A DNA stretch of 64,000 bases from the NCBI RefSeq assembly GCF_024124375.1, contig NZ_JAMXRZ010000003.1:32466-96465 (forward strand), in the 5' to 3' direction. Within the stretch, counting starts at the first letter, position 1. Every line of letters starts with the position of its first letter. The notes beneath the pieces were generated by a model. The model saw only the letters and a list, made by a program, of their open reading frames with translations. It did not search any database and was not told the DNA's origin. This document shows, piece after piece, positions 35,213-44,065 of this stretch. The position numbers and the translations under genes were made by a program. This DNA comes from Klenkia sp. PcliD-1-E. Its GTDB lineage: Bacteria; Actinomycetota; Actinomycetes; Mycobacteriales; Geodermatophilaceae.

Positions 35213-35616
35213 GTCGCGATCATCCACAGCGACGCGGCGGCCGGCAATGAACCCCGTACGGCGCGGACGATGGCTGCGGAGACGTCGACCGGGTCCTCGT
35301 GCTCCCAGAAGCGGAGCACCGTCCAGCCCATGCCCTCCAGCTGCGCGGTCACCGACAGGTCGCGCAGCTGGTTGGTCTCCAGCTTCACCACCCACCGGGC
35401 CGAGTTGGCCCGCGGCAGGTGGAAGTGCTCCGGGCAGCCATGCCAGAAGCAGCCGTCGATGAACACCGCCAGCTTGATCCGGGTGAAGGCGATGTCGATG
35501 GACCGCCGGCGCTGACCCGGCACCCGGTACGCCACTCGGTAGCGGAGCCCGGCCGCGTGCAATCGCCGGCGCACCGCCATCTCCGGCCCGTTGTCCCGCT
35601 TCCGCACCCGCCGCAT
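35128..35616 (-). CDS. vsr: Very short patch repair endonuclease Vsr-like
   Basis: 162 aa from the ATG at 35616. Vsr nicks 5' to the T of T:G mismatches left by cytosine deamination. Seen: MRRVRKRDNGPEMAVRRRL at the start, catalytic Asp in SIDIAF near residue 44, and FIDGCFWHGCPEHF near 53-66, where the aromatic wedge and His are conserved. Then GWTVLRFWEHED near 105. The last ~40 residues (GTSGTSPTTSSPG-like) are low complexity and run over the start of the antitoxin gene; the true end may have been closer to residue 125 and been extended by loss of a stop. No dcm gene is beside it. Confidence 0.85.
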   Translation of the reverse strand: MRRVRKRDNGPEMAVRRRLHAAGLRYRVAYRVPGQRRRSIDIAFTRIKLAVFIDGCFWHGCPEHFHLPRANSARWVVKLETNQLRDLSVTAQLEGMGWTVLRFWEHEDPVDVSAAIVRAVRGSLPAAASLWMIATWRPGTSGTSPTTSSPGCGPSPGPSGRR

Positions 35617-35636
35617 CCGCGCCGACAGTTCGACCG

Positions 35637-35993
35637 ATGACGATCCGGGGTGCGGTGGGGGAGTCGGCACGGCCGCAGGGTGCACCCCCTGAGGCCGGAG
35701 GTCGACGGCGTGCAGCTGACGTGGGGACAGTCCCTGAAGATGTGGAACACAGAGACGTGCTCCGGTTGACTCGACCTGGACGGGAGTCCGCACAACGCTG
35801 GAGGTGGGTCGAGACGGTGGACGACCAGGAACGCGTGGTGCACGGCCTCGACCTGCCGGCCACCACGGAGCCGGGGGCCACCCATCGGAAGGCGGTCCAA
35901 GATTCCCGCGCGCATCGACGGCAGACTGCTGCGCTCGACGCGCTCGCGGCCATCGAGCTCGACCGGGATGCGTCGATGCTTCGGTCCTCGTAG
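35637..35993 (+). CDS. Possible small protein of unknown function
   Basis: 118-aa open frame in the 470-bp space between vsr and the dehydrogenase gene. The second half (RWRWVETVDDQERVVHGLDLP and AALDALAAIELDRD) looks protein-like, the first third does not; an internal GTG may be the real start. No family recognised. It could be a gene remnant. Confidence 0.3.
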   Translation: MTIRGAVGESARPQGAPPEAGGRRRAADVGTVPEDVEHRDVLRLTRPGRESAQRWRWVETVDDQERVVHGLDLPATTEPGATHRKAVQDSRAHRRQTAALDALAAIELDRDASMLRSS

Positions 35994-36088
35994 ACCTTCC
36001 GCACCTGTGAGAGTCCCCGCTCGGCGTGTGGACACCGCCTCCCGCGGTCACTGCCTCTGAGGATCCGCAGACCAGAGGGAGCGAACAG

Positions 36089-36931
36089 GTGACGGTGCAG
36101 TCGGTGGCAGTGCTCGGGCTCGGCACGATGGGCGGTGCGATGGCGCAACGGCTGGTCGACGCCGGCCTCGACGTCCGGGTGTGGAACCGCAGCCCGGAGA
36201 AGGCCGAGAAGTTCGGTGACCGGGCGGCCTCGTCCGCCGCCGAGGCGGCCGAAGGCGCGGACGTCGTCCTCACCATGCTCTTCGACGCCGACTCCGTGCG
36301 GTCGGTCGCCGACGACGTCCTGCCCGCGATGCGCGAGGGCGCCATCTGGATGCAGTCCTCCACCACCGGCCCCGACGCCGCCGAGGAGTTCGCGAAGCGG
36401 GCGGCCGGCGCCGGCGTCCGGTTCATCGACGCCCCCGTGCTCGGCACTAAGGCCCCCGCCGAGCAGGGCAAGCTCACCGCCCTCGTCGCCGGGGACGACT
36501 CGGACATCGACGCCGTCCAGCCCGTGCTCGACGCCGTCTCCGTCAAGACGGTCCGGGTCGGCGCACCGCCGAAGGCGTCGGCGCTGAAGATCGCGGCCAA
36601 CGCCTGGATCGCCACCGTCACCGCCGGCATCGGGCAGTCGCTCACCCTCGCCGACAAGCTCGGCGTCGACCCGGCCGACTTGCTGTCGGCCATCGAGGGC
36701 AGCGCCGTGGACACGCCCTACCTGCAGATGAAGGGCAAGGCCGTCATCGGCCGCGACTTCACCCCGTCCTTCGAGGTCACCGGCCTGCTCAAGGACGTCC
36801 GGCTCGCCGCGCAGACCCCCGGCGTGGACCCGACCCTGCTCGACGCGCTGACCACGCTCTACTCCAACGCCGCCGACTCCGGCCACGGCGACGAGGACAT
36901 CTCAGCGGTCTGGCACGCCTTCCAGCGCTGA
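36089..36931 (+). CDS. NAD(P)-dependent beta-hydroxyacid dehydrogenase (3-hydroxyisobutyrate dehydrogenase-like)
   Basis: 280 aa from a GTG with GAGGGAG eight bases upstream. The Rossmann motif LGLGTMGGAMAQRL is at residues ~8-21 and VWNRSPEKAEKF follows. The domain-II helix with catalytic Lys (ASALKIAANAW) is near residue 166, as in 6-phosphogluconate/3-hydroxyisobutyrate dehydrogenases and glyoxylate reductases. The full length is typical. The 3' end overlaps the convergent paaX-like gene by 30 bp. The substrate cannot be told from the sequence. Confidence 0.88.
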   Translation: MTVQSVAVLGLGTMGGAMAQRLVDAGLDVRVWNRSPEKAEKFGDRAASSAAEAAEGADVVLTMLFDADSVRSVADDVLPAMREGAIWMQSSTTGPDAAEEFAKRAAGAGVRFIDAPVLGTKAPAEQGKLTALVAGDDSDIDAVQPVLDAVSVKTVRVGAPPKASALKIAANAWIATVTAGIGQSLTLADKLGVDPADLLSAIEGSAVDTPYLQMKGKAVIGRDFTPSFEVTGLLKDVRLAAQTPGVDPTLLDALTTLYSNAADSGHGDEDISAVWHAFQR

Positions 36932-37783
36932 CGGGATGGTCTGGACGTCCCGCGCCACCACGGCCCGGGCCTCGTTCTCCACCTGCGCGTGCAGGCGGTG
37001 GAACAGGGCCTGGGCCGCCTCGCCCGGCCACGGCGTCGGCAGCAGCTCCAGCGGCAGGTAGGGCTCCTGCCGCTGCGCCAGCCGCCACTCCTCCTGCAGC
37101 GCCAGCTGCCGGCCCAGCGGGTCGGTGAACCGGCGGTCGGCCTCCCCGCCGTCCCACCGCGCGCAGAAGCGCTCGTACCGGCGGGCCAGGCCCTGCACGT
37201 CCCACACCTCGCGCAGCATCGTCGCCGGGTCCAGGTCACCGGTCGTCCGCGCGACGAAGGACCGCACGTGCGCCGCGGCCTCCAGCCCCGCCAGCACGGA
37301 CGGGACGTCCGGGGTCGCCGGCGCCGCCCACAACCCGCCCTGCAGCGGGCCGAACCCGGCCCACAGCAGCCGGGTCCGCAGCTCGTGCCGCTGGCGCTGC
37401 CAGGCGTCGGGCAGGTTGAACGCCAGCAGCGTCCACATGCCGTCCCAGTGCCGGTTCACCGCTCCGGTCCGCCAGATCCGGGTGTAGCCGTCCTCCAGCA
37501 CTGCCACCGACTCCGGCGTCAGCCCCAGGTACACCGACCGGCCGTGCCGCCGGTTCACCAGCCGGCCCCGCTTGACCATCCGGGCGACCGCCGAGCGGGT
37601 GGCGTGGGGGGACACCCCGACCCGCCCCAGCGCGTCGATCAGGCTCGGCGTCGCCACCATCACCGGCCGGCCCAGCACGTGCGCGCCGAAGAAGGTCAGC
37701 ACCAGGCTCTCCGGCCGCAGCACCACCTCGGCGTCCACCGGGCCGCCCGCCGGCTCGTTCTCCTCGACGTCCATCGGCGACAT
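36902..37783 (-). CDS. PaaX family transcriptional regulator (copy 1)
   Basis: 293 aa. PaaX-type repressor with an N-terminal winged helix (ATRSAVARMVKRGRLVNRR near residue 60), the central TRIWRTGAVNRHWDGMWTLL block near 100 and a helical C-terminal domain. PaaX repressors respond to aryl-CoA compounds. A second PaaX (40104-40937) shares the FFGxHVLGR and NRxWDGxWTLL segments. ATG 37783 or 37774 could be the start. A strong hairpin separates it from the upstream binding-protein gene, so it may have its own promoter or be read by partial read-through. Confidence 0.88.
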   Translation of the reverse strand: MSPMDVEENEPAGGPVDAEVVLRPESLVLTFFGAHVLGRPVMVATPSLIDALGRVGVSPHATRSAVARMVKRGRLVNRRHGRSVYLGLTPESVAVLEDGYTRIWRTGAVNRHWDGMWTLLAFNLPDAWQRQRHELRTRLLWAGFGPLQGGLWAAPATPDVPSVLAGLEAAAHVRSFVARTTGDLDPATMLREVWDVQGLARRYERFCARWDGGEADRRFTDPLGRQLALQEEWRLAQRQEPYLPLELLPTPWPGEAAQALFHRLHAQVENEARAVVARDVQTIPSALEGVPDR

Positions 37784-37796
37784 CTTCACCCGCCGT

Positions 37797-37838
37797 GCCC
37801 GCACCCGTCCCGGGCGACTGCCCCGGACGGGTGCGGGC
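37797..37838 (-). terminator. Strong rho-independent-like hairpin after the ABC/P450 operon
   Basis: Perfect 14-bp inverted repeat: GCCCGCACCCGTCC (37797-37810) and GGACGGGTGCGGGC (37825-37838), with an extra inner GGGC/GCCC pairing. It lies 7 bp after the binding-protein stop and before paaX copy 1 on the same strand. No T-tract, which is common for actinobacterial terminators. Confidence 0.75.
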
Positions 37839-37845
37839 ACCGGGA

Positions 37846-38889
37846 TCAGGGCGCCCCCAGCAGCTGCCGGATCTCCTCCGCCTGGTCGGCCGGCACCTGC
37901 TCCGGGCGGACGAAGTCCTCGGCGTCGGAGCTGAACGGCGAGATGTCCCCGGTCAGCTCGTTGAGGTAGGTGTTGCCCTCCTCGCTGAGCACGTAGTTGG
38001 CGAACAGCCGGCCGGCCGCCGAGCACGGGCTGTCGGCGGTGACCCCGACGGCGATCTCCGGGCCCGTGGTGGGCGAGAGCTGGGCCAGCTCCACCGGCGC
38101 GCCGGCGGACTTCAGGTTGTTCACGATCGGCGTCACGCCCGGGAAGCCCAGCGACCCCTCACCCGCGGCGACCGCCTGGGTGGCCGGGACCGCGGAGTTG
38201 TACCAGGACGGCTGGTTGGCGGCGACCGCCTGCAGGAACTGGTCGCCGTAGGTCTCCCGCATCAGCTGCCAGAACGCCACGTTCGCCGGGGACGACGTCG
38301 GCTCGGCGAACAGCAGCTCGCCGCTGAACGCCGGGTCGGCGTAGGCCTCCCACGAGTCGGGCGCCTCGGAGACGAGGTCGGGGTTGTAGACCATGGACGT
38401 CGGCACCAGCTGCACGATCGGGGTCCGACCGTCGTCGGCGGTGAAGCCCTCGGGGAAGTCCCCCGGGAAGGCCGGGATGTCGGCCTGGTCCATCGGGGTC
38501 AGCCACCCGTTGTCGTAGGCCTGGCTGTAGAACGGCGAGTTGGTGAGCAGGATGACGTCGGCCGCCGGCGCCCCGGCCTGCGCCTCGGTGGAGAACCGCT
38601 GCGTCAGGTCCGCCGAGACCAGCCGCACCACCGACACCGGGATGTCGTACTCGGCGGTGAACGCATCGGTCAGCGTCTGCAGCGCCGCCTCGTCGGGCAC
38701 CCCGTAGAGGGTCAGGCAATTCTCCTGCTGCGCCTCGGCGACGAGCTGGTCGAGTTCTTCGCTGTCGGCCAGCGTCGGGGCGGCGACGTCGGAGGTCGGT
38801 TCCTCCGAGCCGCCGCCGCAGCCGGCGACGAGCAGGAGCAGGGCGGTGGCGGTACCGAGAGCGGCGGTGCTCCGGCGGGTGCTGCGCAT
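37846..38889 (-). CDS. ABC transporter substrate-binding lipoprotein (Fe3+/polyamine-type fold)
   Basis: 347 aa. Signal peptide with lipobox LLVAGC, so Cys24 is lipidated and the protein sits on the outer face of the membrane. The mature part has LTLYGVPDEAALQTLTDAF near residue 59 and APAADVILLTNSPF near 107, the pattern of periplasmic-binding proteins of the AfuA/PotD group. A GAAAGGAC site lies six bases before the ATG. It is 36 bp after the P450 stop in an operon with a fused permease and ATPase. The ligand is probably a small organic molecule handled by the P450, not necessarily iron; this is inference from the neighbours. Confidence 0.88.
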   Translation of the reverse strand: MRSTRRSTAALGTATALLLLVAGCGGGSEEPTSDVAAPTLADSEELDQLVAEAQQENCLTLYGVPDEAALQTLTDAFTAEYDIPVSVVRLVSADLTQRFSTEAQAGAPAADVILLTNSPFYSQAYDNGWLTPMDQADIPAFPGDFPEGFTADDGRTPIVQLVPTSMVYNPDLVSEAPDSWEAYADPAFSGELLFAEPTSSPANVAFWQLMRETYGDQFLQAVAANQPSWYNSAVPATQAVAAGEGSLGFPGVTPIVNNLKSAGAPVELAQLSPTTGPEIAVGVTADSPCSAAGRLFANYVLSEEGNTYLNELTGDISPFSSDAEDFVRPEQVPADQAEEIRQLLGAP

Positions 38890-38925
38890 GGGGTGTCCTT
38901 TCCGGGATGGACGTGCAGGGGTCCT

Positions 38926-40107
38926 TCAGGGGTGGGCGGGGGTGAGGCGCAGCGGGACCGACACGTAGCCGATCTCGGGCATCCGGGCGCCCTCGAGCGG
39001 GCCGTCGAGGTCGAACCCGGTCGTGGCGGTGAGCAGGGTCCCCAGCGCGACGGCCAGGGCCAGGCGGGCCAGCGGCATGCCGGCGCAGTGGTGCCGGCCC
39101 CGCCCGAAGGCGAGGTGCGCCGAGATGTTCGGCCGGTCCAGCACGAACGCGTCGGGGTCGGGGAAGACGTCGGGGTCGCGGTTGGCCGCGGCGTAGACCA
39201 GGGTCACCGGCTCACCGGGGGAGATCCGGCGTCCGTGCAGGTCGACGTCGTGCGCGACGGTCCGGGCGAACCCCCGGTAGGGGGTGTAGAGCCGCAGGAA
39301 CTCCTCGACCGCGGCCGGCACGAGCGACGGGTCGGCCCGCAGCCGGTCCTGCAGCTCCCGGTCGCGGGCCAGGTGCACGCACACCGAGCCCAGCAGGATC
39401 GGCGGGGCCACCATGCCGACCACCAGGCTCTGCCGCAGCGCGCCGACCAGCTGCTCCTCCTCCAGCGGCTCGCCCTGGTGCCGCTCGGCCAGCAGCGAGC
39501 TCGCCGGGTCCTCCTCCACCGGCAGCGGCCGGTCCCGGCGGGCGGCGACCAGCGCGCGGGCCATGTCGTACATGGCCTCGCTGGCGGCGTTGACCACCGG
39601 GCCGTCCATCCGCCGCCACGCCTGCACCCACCGGGTGGCGGTGTCGGCGAGCACCGGGGCGGTGTCGGGGGAGAGGTTGAGCCACTCGGTGGTCACCCAC
39701 GCCGGGAACCGGGCGCCGAACTCCTGCGCCACGTCGCCGGACCCGCGGGCGAGCATCGGGGCCAGCTCCCGGGCGGCGTGCTCGCGCAGCCGCGGTGCCA
39801 GCCGGTCGATCCGCGAGCGCTGCAGGGTGCGGTCCAGCGCGCGGCGGTAGGGCGTGTGCGCGGGGGCGTCGTAGTTCAGCGGCGGCCGGCGCAGGCCGCG
39901 CGGGTCGCTGGGCACCACCGCGCGCACCGAGGAGATGAAGGTGCGCGGGTCGCTGGCGGCGGCCGCGACGTCGGCGTGCCGGGTCAGCGCCCAGAACCCG
40001 CCGTAGGCGCTGCTGTGCGCGACCGGGCACCGTGCGCGGAGGTCGGCGTAGACGGCCAGCGCCTCCTCGGGGTGGTCGGTGGCGGTGGGGTCGAAGTCGT
40101 CGGTCAC
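38926..40107 (-). CDS. Cytochrome P450 (copy 1) with atypical I-helix
   Basis: 393 aa from a GTG that overlaps the paaX stop (GTGA). Soluble bacterial P450. The heme-binding loop FGRGRHHCAGMPLARL is near residue 334, with Cys at ~340. The ExxR motif lies in VEEFLRLYTPYR near residue 276. The I-helix reads LVVGMVAPPILLG near 225-237, where the conserved acid-Thr pair that delivers protons is absent (Val-Ala-Pro instead). The same change occurs in copy 2 across the divergent promoter. No ferredoxin or reductase gene is adjacent. It is likely to oxidise the compound brought in by the co-transcribed ABC transporter. Confidence 0.92.
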   Translation of the reverse strand: MTDDFDPTATDHPEEALAVYADLRARCPVAHSSAYGGFWALTRHADVAAAASDPRTFISSVRAVVPSDPRGLRRPPLNYDAPAHTPYRRALDRTLQRSRIDRLAPRLREHAARELAPMLARGSGDVAQEFGARFPAWVTTEWLNLSPDTAPVLADTATRWVQAWRRMDGPVVNAASEAMYDMARALVAARRDRPLPVEEDPASSLLAERHQGEPLEEEQLVGALRQSLVVGMVAPPILLGSVCVHLARDRELQDRLRADPSLVPAAVEEFLRLYTPYRGFARTVAHDVDLHGRRISPGEPVTLVYAAANRDPDVFPDPDAFVLDRPNISAHLAFGRGRHHCAGMPLARLALAVALGTLLTATTGFDLDGPLEGARMPEIGYVSVPLRLTPAHP

Positions 40108-40937
40108 GGGGCGTCCTCCGGGAGGGTGTCGAGCAGCTGCGCGGCGAGCGCCCGGGCGGCGGGGTCGACCGCGGCGTGCAGCCGGTGGAACAGCTCCTGG
40201 GCGGGGCCGGCCGGCCACGAGCCGGGCAGCAGCTCCACCGGCAGCCGCGGGTCGGCGCGCACCAGCTGCAGCCACTCGGTCTCCAGCAGCAGCTGCCGGG
40301 CCAGCGGGTCGGTGTGCGCGCGGTCGGCGGGGCCGCCGTCCCACCGGTCGGCGAAGCCGCGGTAACCCTCGGCGATGGCGTCCAGGTCCCAGGCGGCGGC
40401 GACCATCGCGGGGACGTCGTCCCCGCTGCCCGGGGTCGCGACGAAGGAGCGCACGTACGGCGCGGCCGAGGCCCCGGCCAGCAGGGGGACGACGTCGACC
40501 GTGCCCGGCGCGATCCACAGCCCGCCCTGCACCGGACCGAACCCCGCCCACACCAGCCGGGCGCGCAGCTCGTGCCGCTGCCGCTGCCACGACCCCGGCA
40601 GCGAGAAGCTCAGCAGCGTCCAGCGGCCGTCCCAGAACCGGTTGACCGCCCCGGTGCGCCACACCCGCGCGCCGCCGTCCTGCAGCACCTGCTCGCTGCG
40701 GGACGTCAGCCCGAGGTAGGCGTGGCGGCCGACCCGGCGGCTGTCCAGCAGGCCCTTGGACACCATCCGGGTCAGCGCCGACCGGGTGGCCGGCGCCGGT
40801 GTGCCGACCCGCTGCAGCACGTCGACGACGCCGGCCACCGAGACCCGGGTGCCGCGGCCGAGCACGTGCGTGCCGAAGAAGGTCAGCAGCAGGCTCTCCG
40901 GGGTGGTCCGGACGTCGGGGGCGACCGCGGCGGTCAC
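40104..40937 (-). CDS. PaaX family transcriptional regulator (copy 2)
   Basis: 277 aa, GTG start overlapping the permease stop (GTGA) and stop overlapping the P450 start (GTGA). Winged helix with ATRSALTRMVSKGLLDSRR near residue 54 and the RTGAVNRFWDGRWTLLSF block near 92. Being inside the operon it probably controls, it would give feedback on its own expression. PaaX proteins typically sense aryl-CoA thioesters, which hints that the substrate is an aromatic acid. Confidence 0.9.
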   Translation of the reverse strand: MTAAVAPDVRTTPESLLLTFFGTHVLGRGTRVSVAGVVDVLQRVGTPAPATRSALTRMVSKGLLDSRRVGRHAYLGLTSRSEQVLQDGGARVWRTGAVNRFWDGRWTLLSFSLPGSWQRQRHELRARLVWAGFGPVQGGLWIAPGTVDVVPLLAGASAAPYVRSFVATPGSGDDVPAMVAAAWDLDAIAEGYRGFADRWDGGPADRAHTDPLARQLLLETEWLQLVRADPRLPVELLPGSWPAGPAQELFHRLHAAVDPAARALAAQLLDTLPEDAP

Positions 40938-42706
40938 TTCACCCCGCCCACGCCGGCGCTGACACCGAGCTTGCTCATCCGGCGGGTGTAGGCCAGCACC
41001 AGCACCAGCACGGTCGCGGTGATGGCGACCAGCACCGTCGACAGCGACGCCAGCAGCGCGAACGACCCGCTGGTGAACACCTCGAGGATGCGGAAGCCGA
41101 CCACCGGGTTCGCCGTCCCCGCCAGGATCGCCGAGGCGGTCAGGTCGCCGACGATCCGGATGAACAGCAGCGCCCAGCCGGCCACCAGCCCGGGCACCAT
41201 CAGCGGCAGGTAGACCCGGCCGAACGTCCGGGCCGGGCGGGCACCGGACACCGCCGAGGCCTCGGGCAGCTCCTTGCCCACCCCGCTGACGGCGGCGTCC
41301 GCGGCGATGGAGGCCTGCGGCAGGTAGAGCGCGAGGTAGCCGATGAGCAGGATCAGCAGCGTCCCGGACAGGAAGAACGGCGTCCCGGCGAGCACCAGCA
41401 GGATGCCGACGGCGATGACCATGTTCGACACCGCGGCCGGCATCTTCACCGCGACGTCGATGCCGCGGGCCAGCGCCGTCCGCCGGCGGGCGACGTAGAG
41501 GGAGATCATCGCTGCGCCGAGGATGCCGATCAGCCCGCCCACCAGGCCCAGGCCCAGGCTGTTGCCCAGCGCGGTCAGCGTCGTCCGGTCGTCGAACACC
41601 GCGGTGGTGACGGCGGTGAAGCTCAGGTTGTCCCAGCGGATGTTCGGCGTCCAGAAGCCGTTGAGCGAGACCAGCACCAGCGCGATGACCGGCAGCACGG
41701 TGGAGACGAAGACGTAGCCGAGCACCAGGACGCGGGCCGGCCACTTGGCCTTGCCGAGGTCGAGGGTGCGGGCGCGCGCGCCCTTGCCGCCGAGGGTGGC
41801 GTACCGGCCGCGCCGCAGGATGCGCATCTGCAGCCAGTAGGCCAGCCCGACGAAGACGACGACGAAGCCCGAGAGCCCGATCGCGACGTCGGTCTGCGGC
41901 GGGAAGGTGAAGGTGAGCAGGTCCACGATCCGCACCGAGATGACGTCGATGCCGGCCGGGCCGCCGATGATCGCCGGGATGCTGAACATGCCGATGCCGA
42001 ACCAGACGGCCAGCAGGAACCCCGCGCCCAGGCTCGGCGCGGTGGCCGGCAGGGTGACCGTGCGCAGCGTCCGCCACGTGCTCGCCCCGGCCAGCCGGGA
42101 GGCCTCCTCCAGCGCGGGGTCGAGGTTGCGCAGCCCGGCCGAGGCGTTCATGAACACGAACGGGACGGCGTAGAACGCCATCACCAGGATCAGCCCGTAC
42201 CAGGAGTTGATGTCGAACGGACCCTCGCGCAGGTCGATGCCGACCAGGCCGAGCAGGTCGCGCAGCCAGCTGTTGGCCAGCCCGGCGCGCGGGGAGAGCA
42301 GCATCGTCCAGCCGACCGCGCCGGCCACCGGCGGCAGCAGGAAGGGCAGCAGCGGCAGCGCATCGGTGAGCAGGCCCATCCGGGCGTTGGTGCGCTCGTT
42401 CAGCCAGGCCAGCGCGACCCCGATGACGAAGGCCAGCGCCGAGCTGGCCACCACCAGGATGAGGGTGTCCAGCAGCATGCTGCCCAGGCCCGGCAGCGCC
42501 AGGGTGCGGCGGATCGGGTCGAGGGTCAGCGCGCCGTCCACCCAGAACATGCGCACCAGCACCCGGCCCAGCGGCACCACGACGATGCCGATGAGCACCG
42601 CGGCGATGAGCAGGGTCAGGGAGTCGAAGGGGCCGGGCAGCCGCCGGCGGCGCCGGGCCGGCGCGATGGGTGCCGGCGGGGCGGGGCGCTCGAGGGTGGC
42701 GGTCAC
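40934..42706 (-). CDS. ABC transporter permease, two fused permease domains
   Basis: 590 aa, GTG start overlapping the ATPase stop (GTGA). About twelve hydrophobic segments in two halves, each with a MetI/BPD_transp_1 EAA-type loop: EEASRLAGASTWRTLRTVTLP near residue 208 and PEASAVSGARPARTFGRVYLP near 490. The fused layout is typical of Fe3+ (FbpB) and related importers. With the ATPase and lipoprotein it makes a complete importer in the cell membrane. Confidence 0.92.
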   Translation of the reverse strand: MTATLERPAPPAPIAPARRRRRLPGPFDSLTLLIAAVLIGIVVVPLGRVLVRMFWVDGALTLDPIRRTLALPGLGSMLLDTLILVVASSALAFVIGVALAWLNERTNARMGLLTDALPLLPFLLPPVAGAVGWTMLLSPRAGLANSWLRDLLGLVGIDLREGPFDINSWYGLILVMAFYAVPFVFMNASAGLRNLDPALEEASRLAGASTWRTLRTVTLPATAPSLGAGFLLAVWFGIGMFSIPAIIGGPAGIDVISVRIVDLLTFTFPPQTDVAIGLSGFVVVFVGLAYWLQMRILRRGRYATLGGKGARARTLDLGKAKWPARVLVLGYVFVSTVLPVIALVLVSLNGFWTPNIRWDNLSFTAVTTAVFDDRTTLTALGNSLGLGLVGGLIGILGAAMISLYVARRRTALARGIDVAVKMPAAVSNMVIAVGILLVLAGTPFFLSGTLLILLIGYLALYLPQASIAADAAVSGVGKELPEASAVSGARPARTFGRVYLPLMVPGLVAGWALLFIRIVGDLTASAILAGTANPVVGFRILEVFTSGSFALLASLSTVLVAITATVLVLVLAYTRRMSKLGVSAGVGGVK

Positions 42707-43887
42707 GACGCCGCCGCCAGCTCGTCCGCGGGGGCGTCCTGCGGCTGGGGCGTGCCGTCGGGCAGCACCAGGACGTCGTCCACGTCGACCGAGACCCAGG
42801 CGGAGGCGTCGACGGCGACCAGGTCGGGGCGCGGGCTCCACAGCCGGACGTCGCCGCCGGCGAGGGTGACCACGTACTCGGTGTGCGAGCCGACGAACAA
42901 CCCCGCCTTCACCGCGCCGGGCCAGCGGTTGGGCGCGGTCGGCTCCTCGGGGTGCAGCGCGCCGTGCTCGGGGCGCCAGAGCGCGGCGACCCGGTCGCCG
43001 ACGGCGTGCCGGGTCTCGTGCGCGCGGCCGGTGACCCGGCCGTGCTCGGTCTGCACGGTCACCGCGTCCCCGTCGACGCCGACCACCTGGCCGGGGGACT
43101 CGTTCATCGCGCCGATGAAGCCGGCCACGTACCGGGTCGCCGGACGGCGGTAGATCTCCTGCGGGGTGCCGTACTGCACGACCTTGCCCCGGTCCAGGAC
43201 GGCGATCTTGTGCGCCAGCTCCATGGCCTCGACCTGGTCGTGGGTGACGAACAGGGCCGAGAAGCCGAGCTCGCGCTGCATGGAGACCAGCTCGAAGCGC
43301 AGCTGCTCGCGGACCTTGGCGTCCACGTTGGACAGCGGCTCGTCGAAGAGCACCAGGTCGTCGTTGTTGACCAGCGCCCGGGCCAGCGCGATGCGCTGCT
43401 GCTGGCCACCGCTCATCTGCCCGGGGTACTGGCCCTCCAGCTCGCCGACCCCGACCAGCTCCAGGGCCTGCCGGACGCGGCGGGCGATCTCGTCCTTGCC
43501 CACCTTGCGGCCGCGGCGGCTCTGCAGCGGGTAGGCGACGTTCTTGAACGCCGTCATGTGCGGCCACAGCGCGTAGCTCTGGAAGATCATGCTGATGTCG
43601 CGCCGCTCCGGCGGGACCTCGACGCCCTGCGCCGAGGAGTAGACGGTGCGGTCGGAGATGCGCACCTCACCGCTGTCGGGCGTCTCCAGGCCGGCGATGG
43701 CGCGCAGCAGGGTGGTCTTGCCGCAGCCGCTGGGCCCGAGCAGGACGACGAAGTCGCCCGGGTCGACGGTGATCGTGACGTCGTCGATGGCGTGCACGAG
43801 CGCGCCGTCCTCACGGCGGAAGCGCTTGACCAGGTTGTTCACCTCCACGACGGGGGTCGCGGGGGCTGAGGCTGCGTCGGGCTGCAT
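42703..43887 (-). CDS. ABC transporter ATP-binding protein with TOBE-like C-terminus
   Basis: 394 aa from the ATG at 43887 (a GTG at 43947 is in frame). Walker A GPSGCGKTTLL near residue 52, Q-loop IFQSYALWPH near 100, signature MSGGQQQRIALARAL near 148, Walker B LVLFDEP near 168 and H-loop VTHDQ near 202. The C-terminal ~130 residues form a regulatory TOBE/OB-like region. It is the first gene of the leftward operon and has GTGA coupling to the permease. Confidence 0.92.
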   Translation of the reverse strand: MQPDAASAPATPVVEVNNLVKRFRREDGALVHAIDDVTITVDPGDFVVLLGPSGCGKTTLLRAIAGLETPDSGEVRISDRTVYSSAQGVEVPPERRDISMIFQSYALWPHMTAFKNVAYPLQSRRGRKVGKDEIARRVRQALELVGVGELEGQYPGQMSGGQQQRIALARALVNNDDLVLFDEPLSNVDAKVREQLRFELVSMQRELGFSALFVTHDQVEAMELAHKIAVLDRGKVVQYGTPQEIYRRPATRYVAGFIGAMNESPGQVVGVDGDAVTVQTEHGRVTGRAHETRHAVGDRVAALWRPEHGALHPEEPTAPNRWPGAVKAGLFVGSHTEYVVTLAGGDVRLWSPRPDLVAVDASAWVSVDVDDVLVLPDGTPQPQDAPADELAAAS

Positions 43888-43932
43888 CGCGTCGACCTGT
43901 CTCTTCGGTGGCGGGGCCGGTCCGTGCCCCGC

Positions 43933-43948
43933 GGTGACAGGGGTCACC
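43933..43948. promoter_or_regulatory. Palindrome in the divergent ABC/P450 promoter region
   Basis: GGTGACAGGGGTCACC: 6-bp perfect arms with a 4-bp spacer, in the 178 bp between the ATPase gene and P450 copy 2. A candidate operator, possibly for a PaaX regulator; not proven. Confidence 0.4.
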
Positions 43949-44065
43949 AGGGCGGGGTGCGGCCATGTTTGCCGTTTTGAGAACGCGCGTCAAGGACCTG
44001 GCGAAACTGGGCGATGCCTGCCAGGGTGGTCCGCGACCGTCGACCGCAGCCCGGAGGAGATCGCC

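Noticed and set aside
37795..40365. 856-codon plus-strand open frame opposite the binding protein and P450
   Set aside because: Composition-driven shadow crossing two well-supported minus-strand genes and their spacer.
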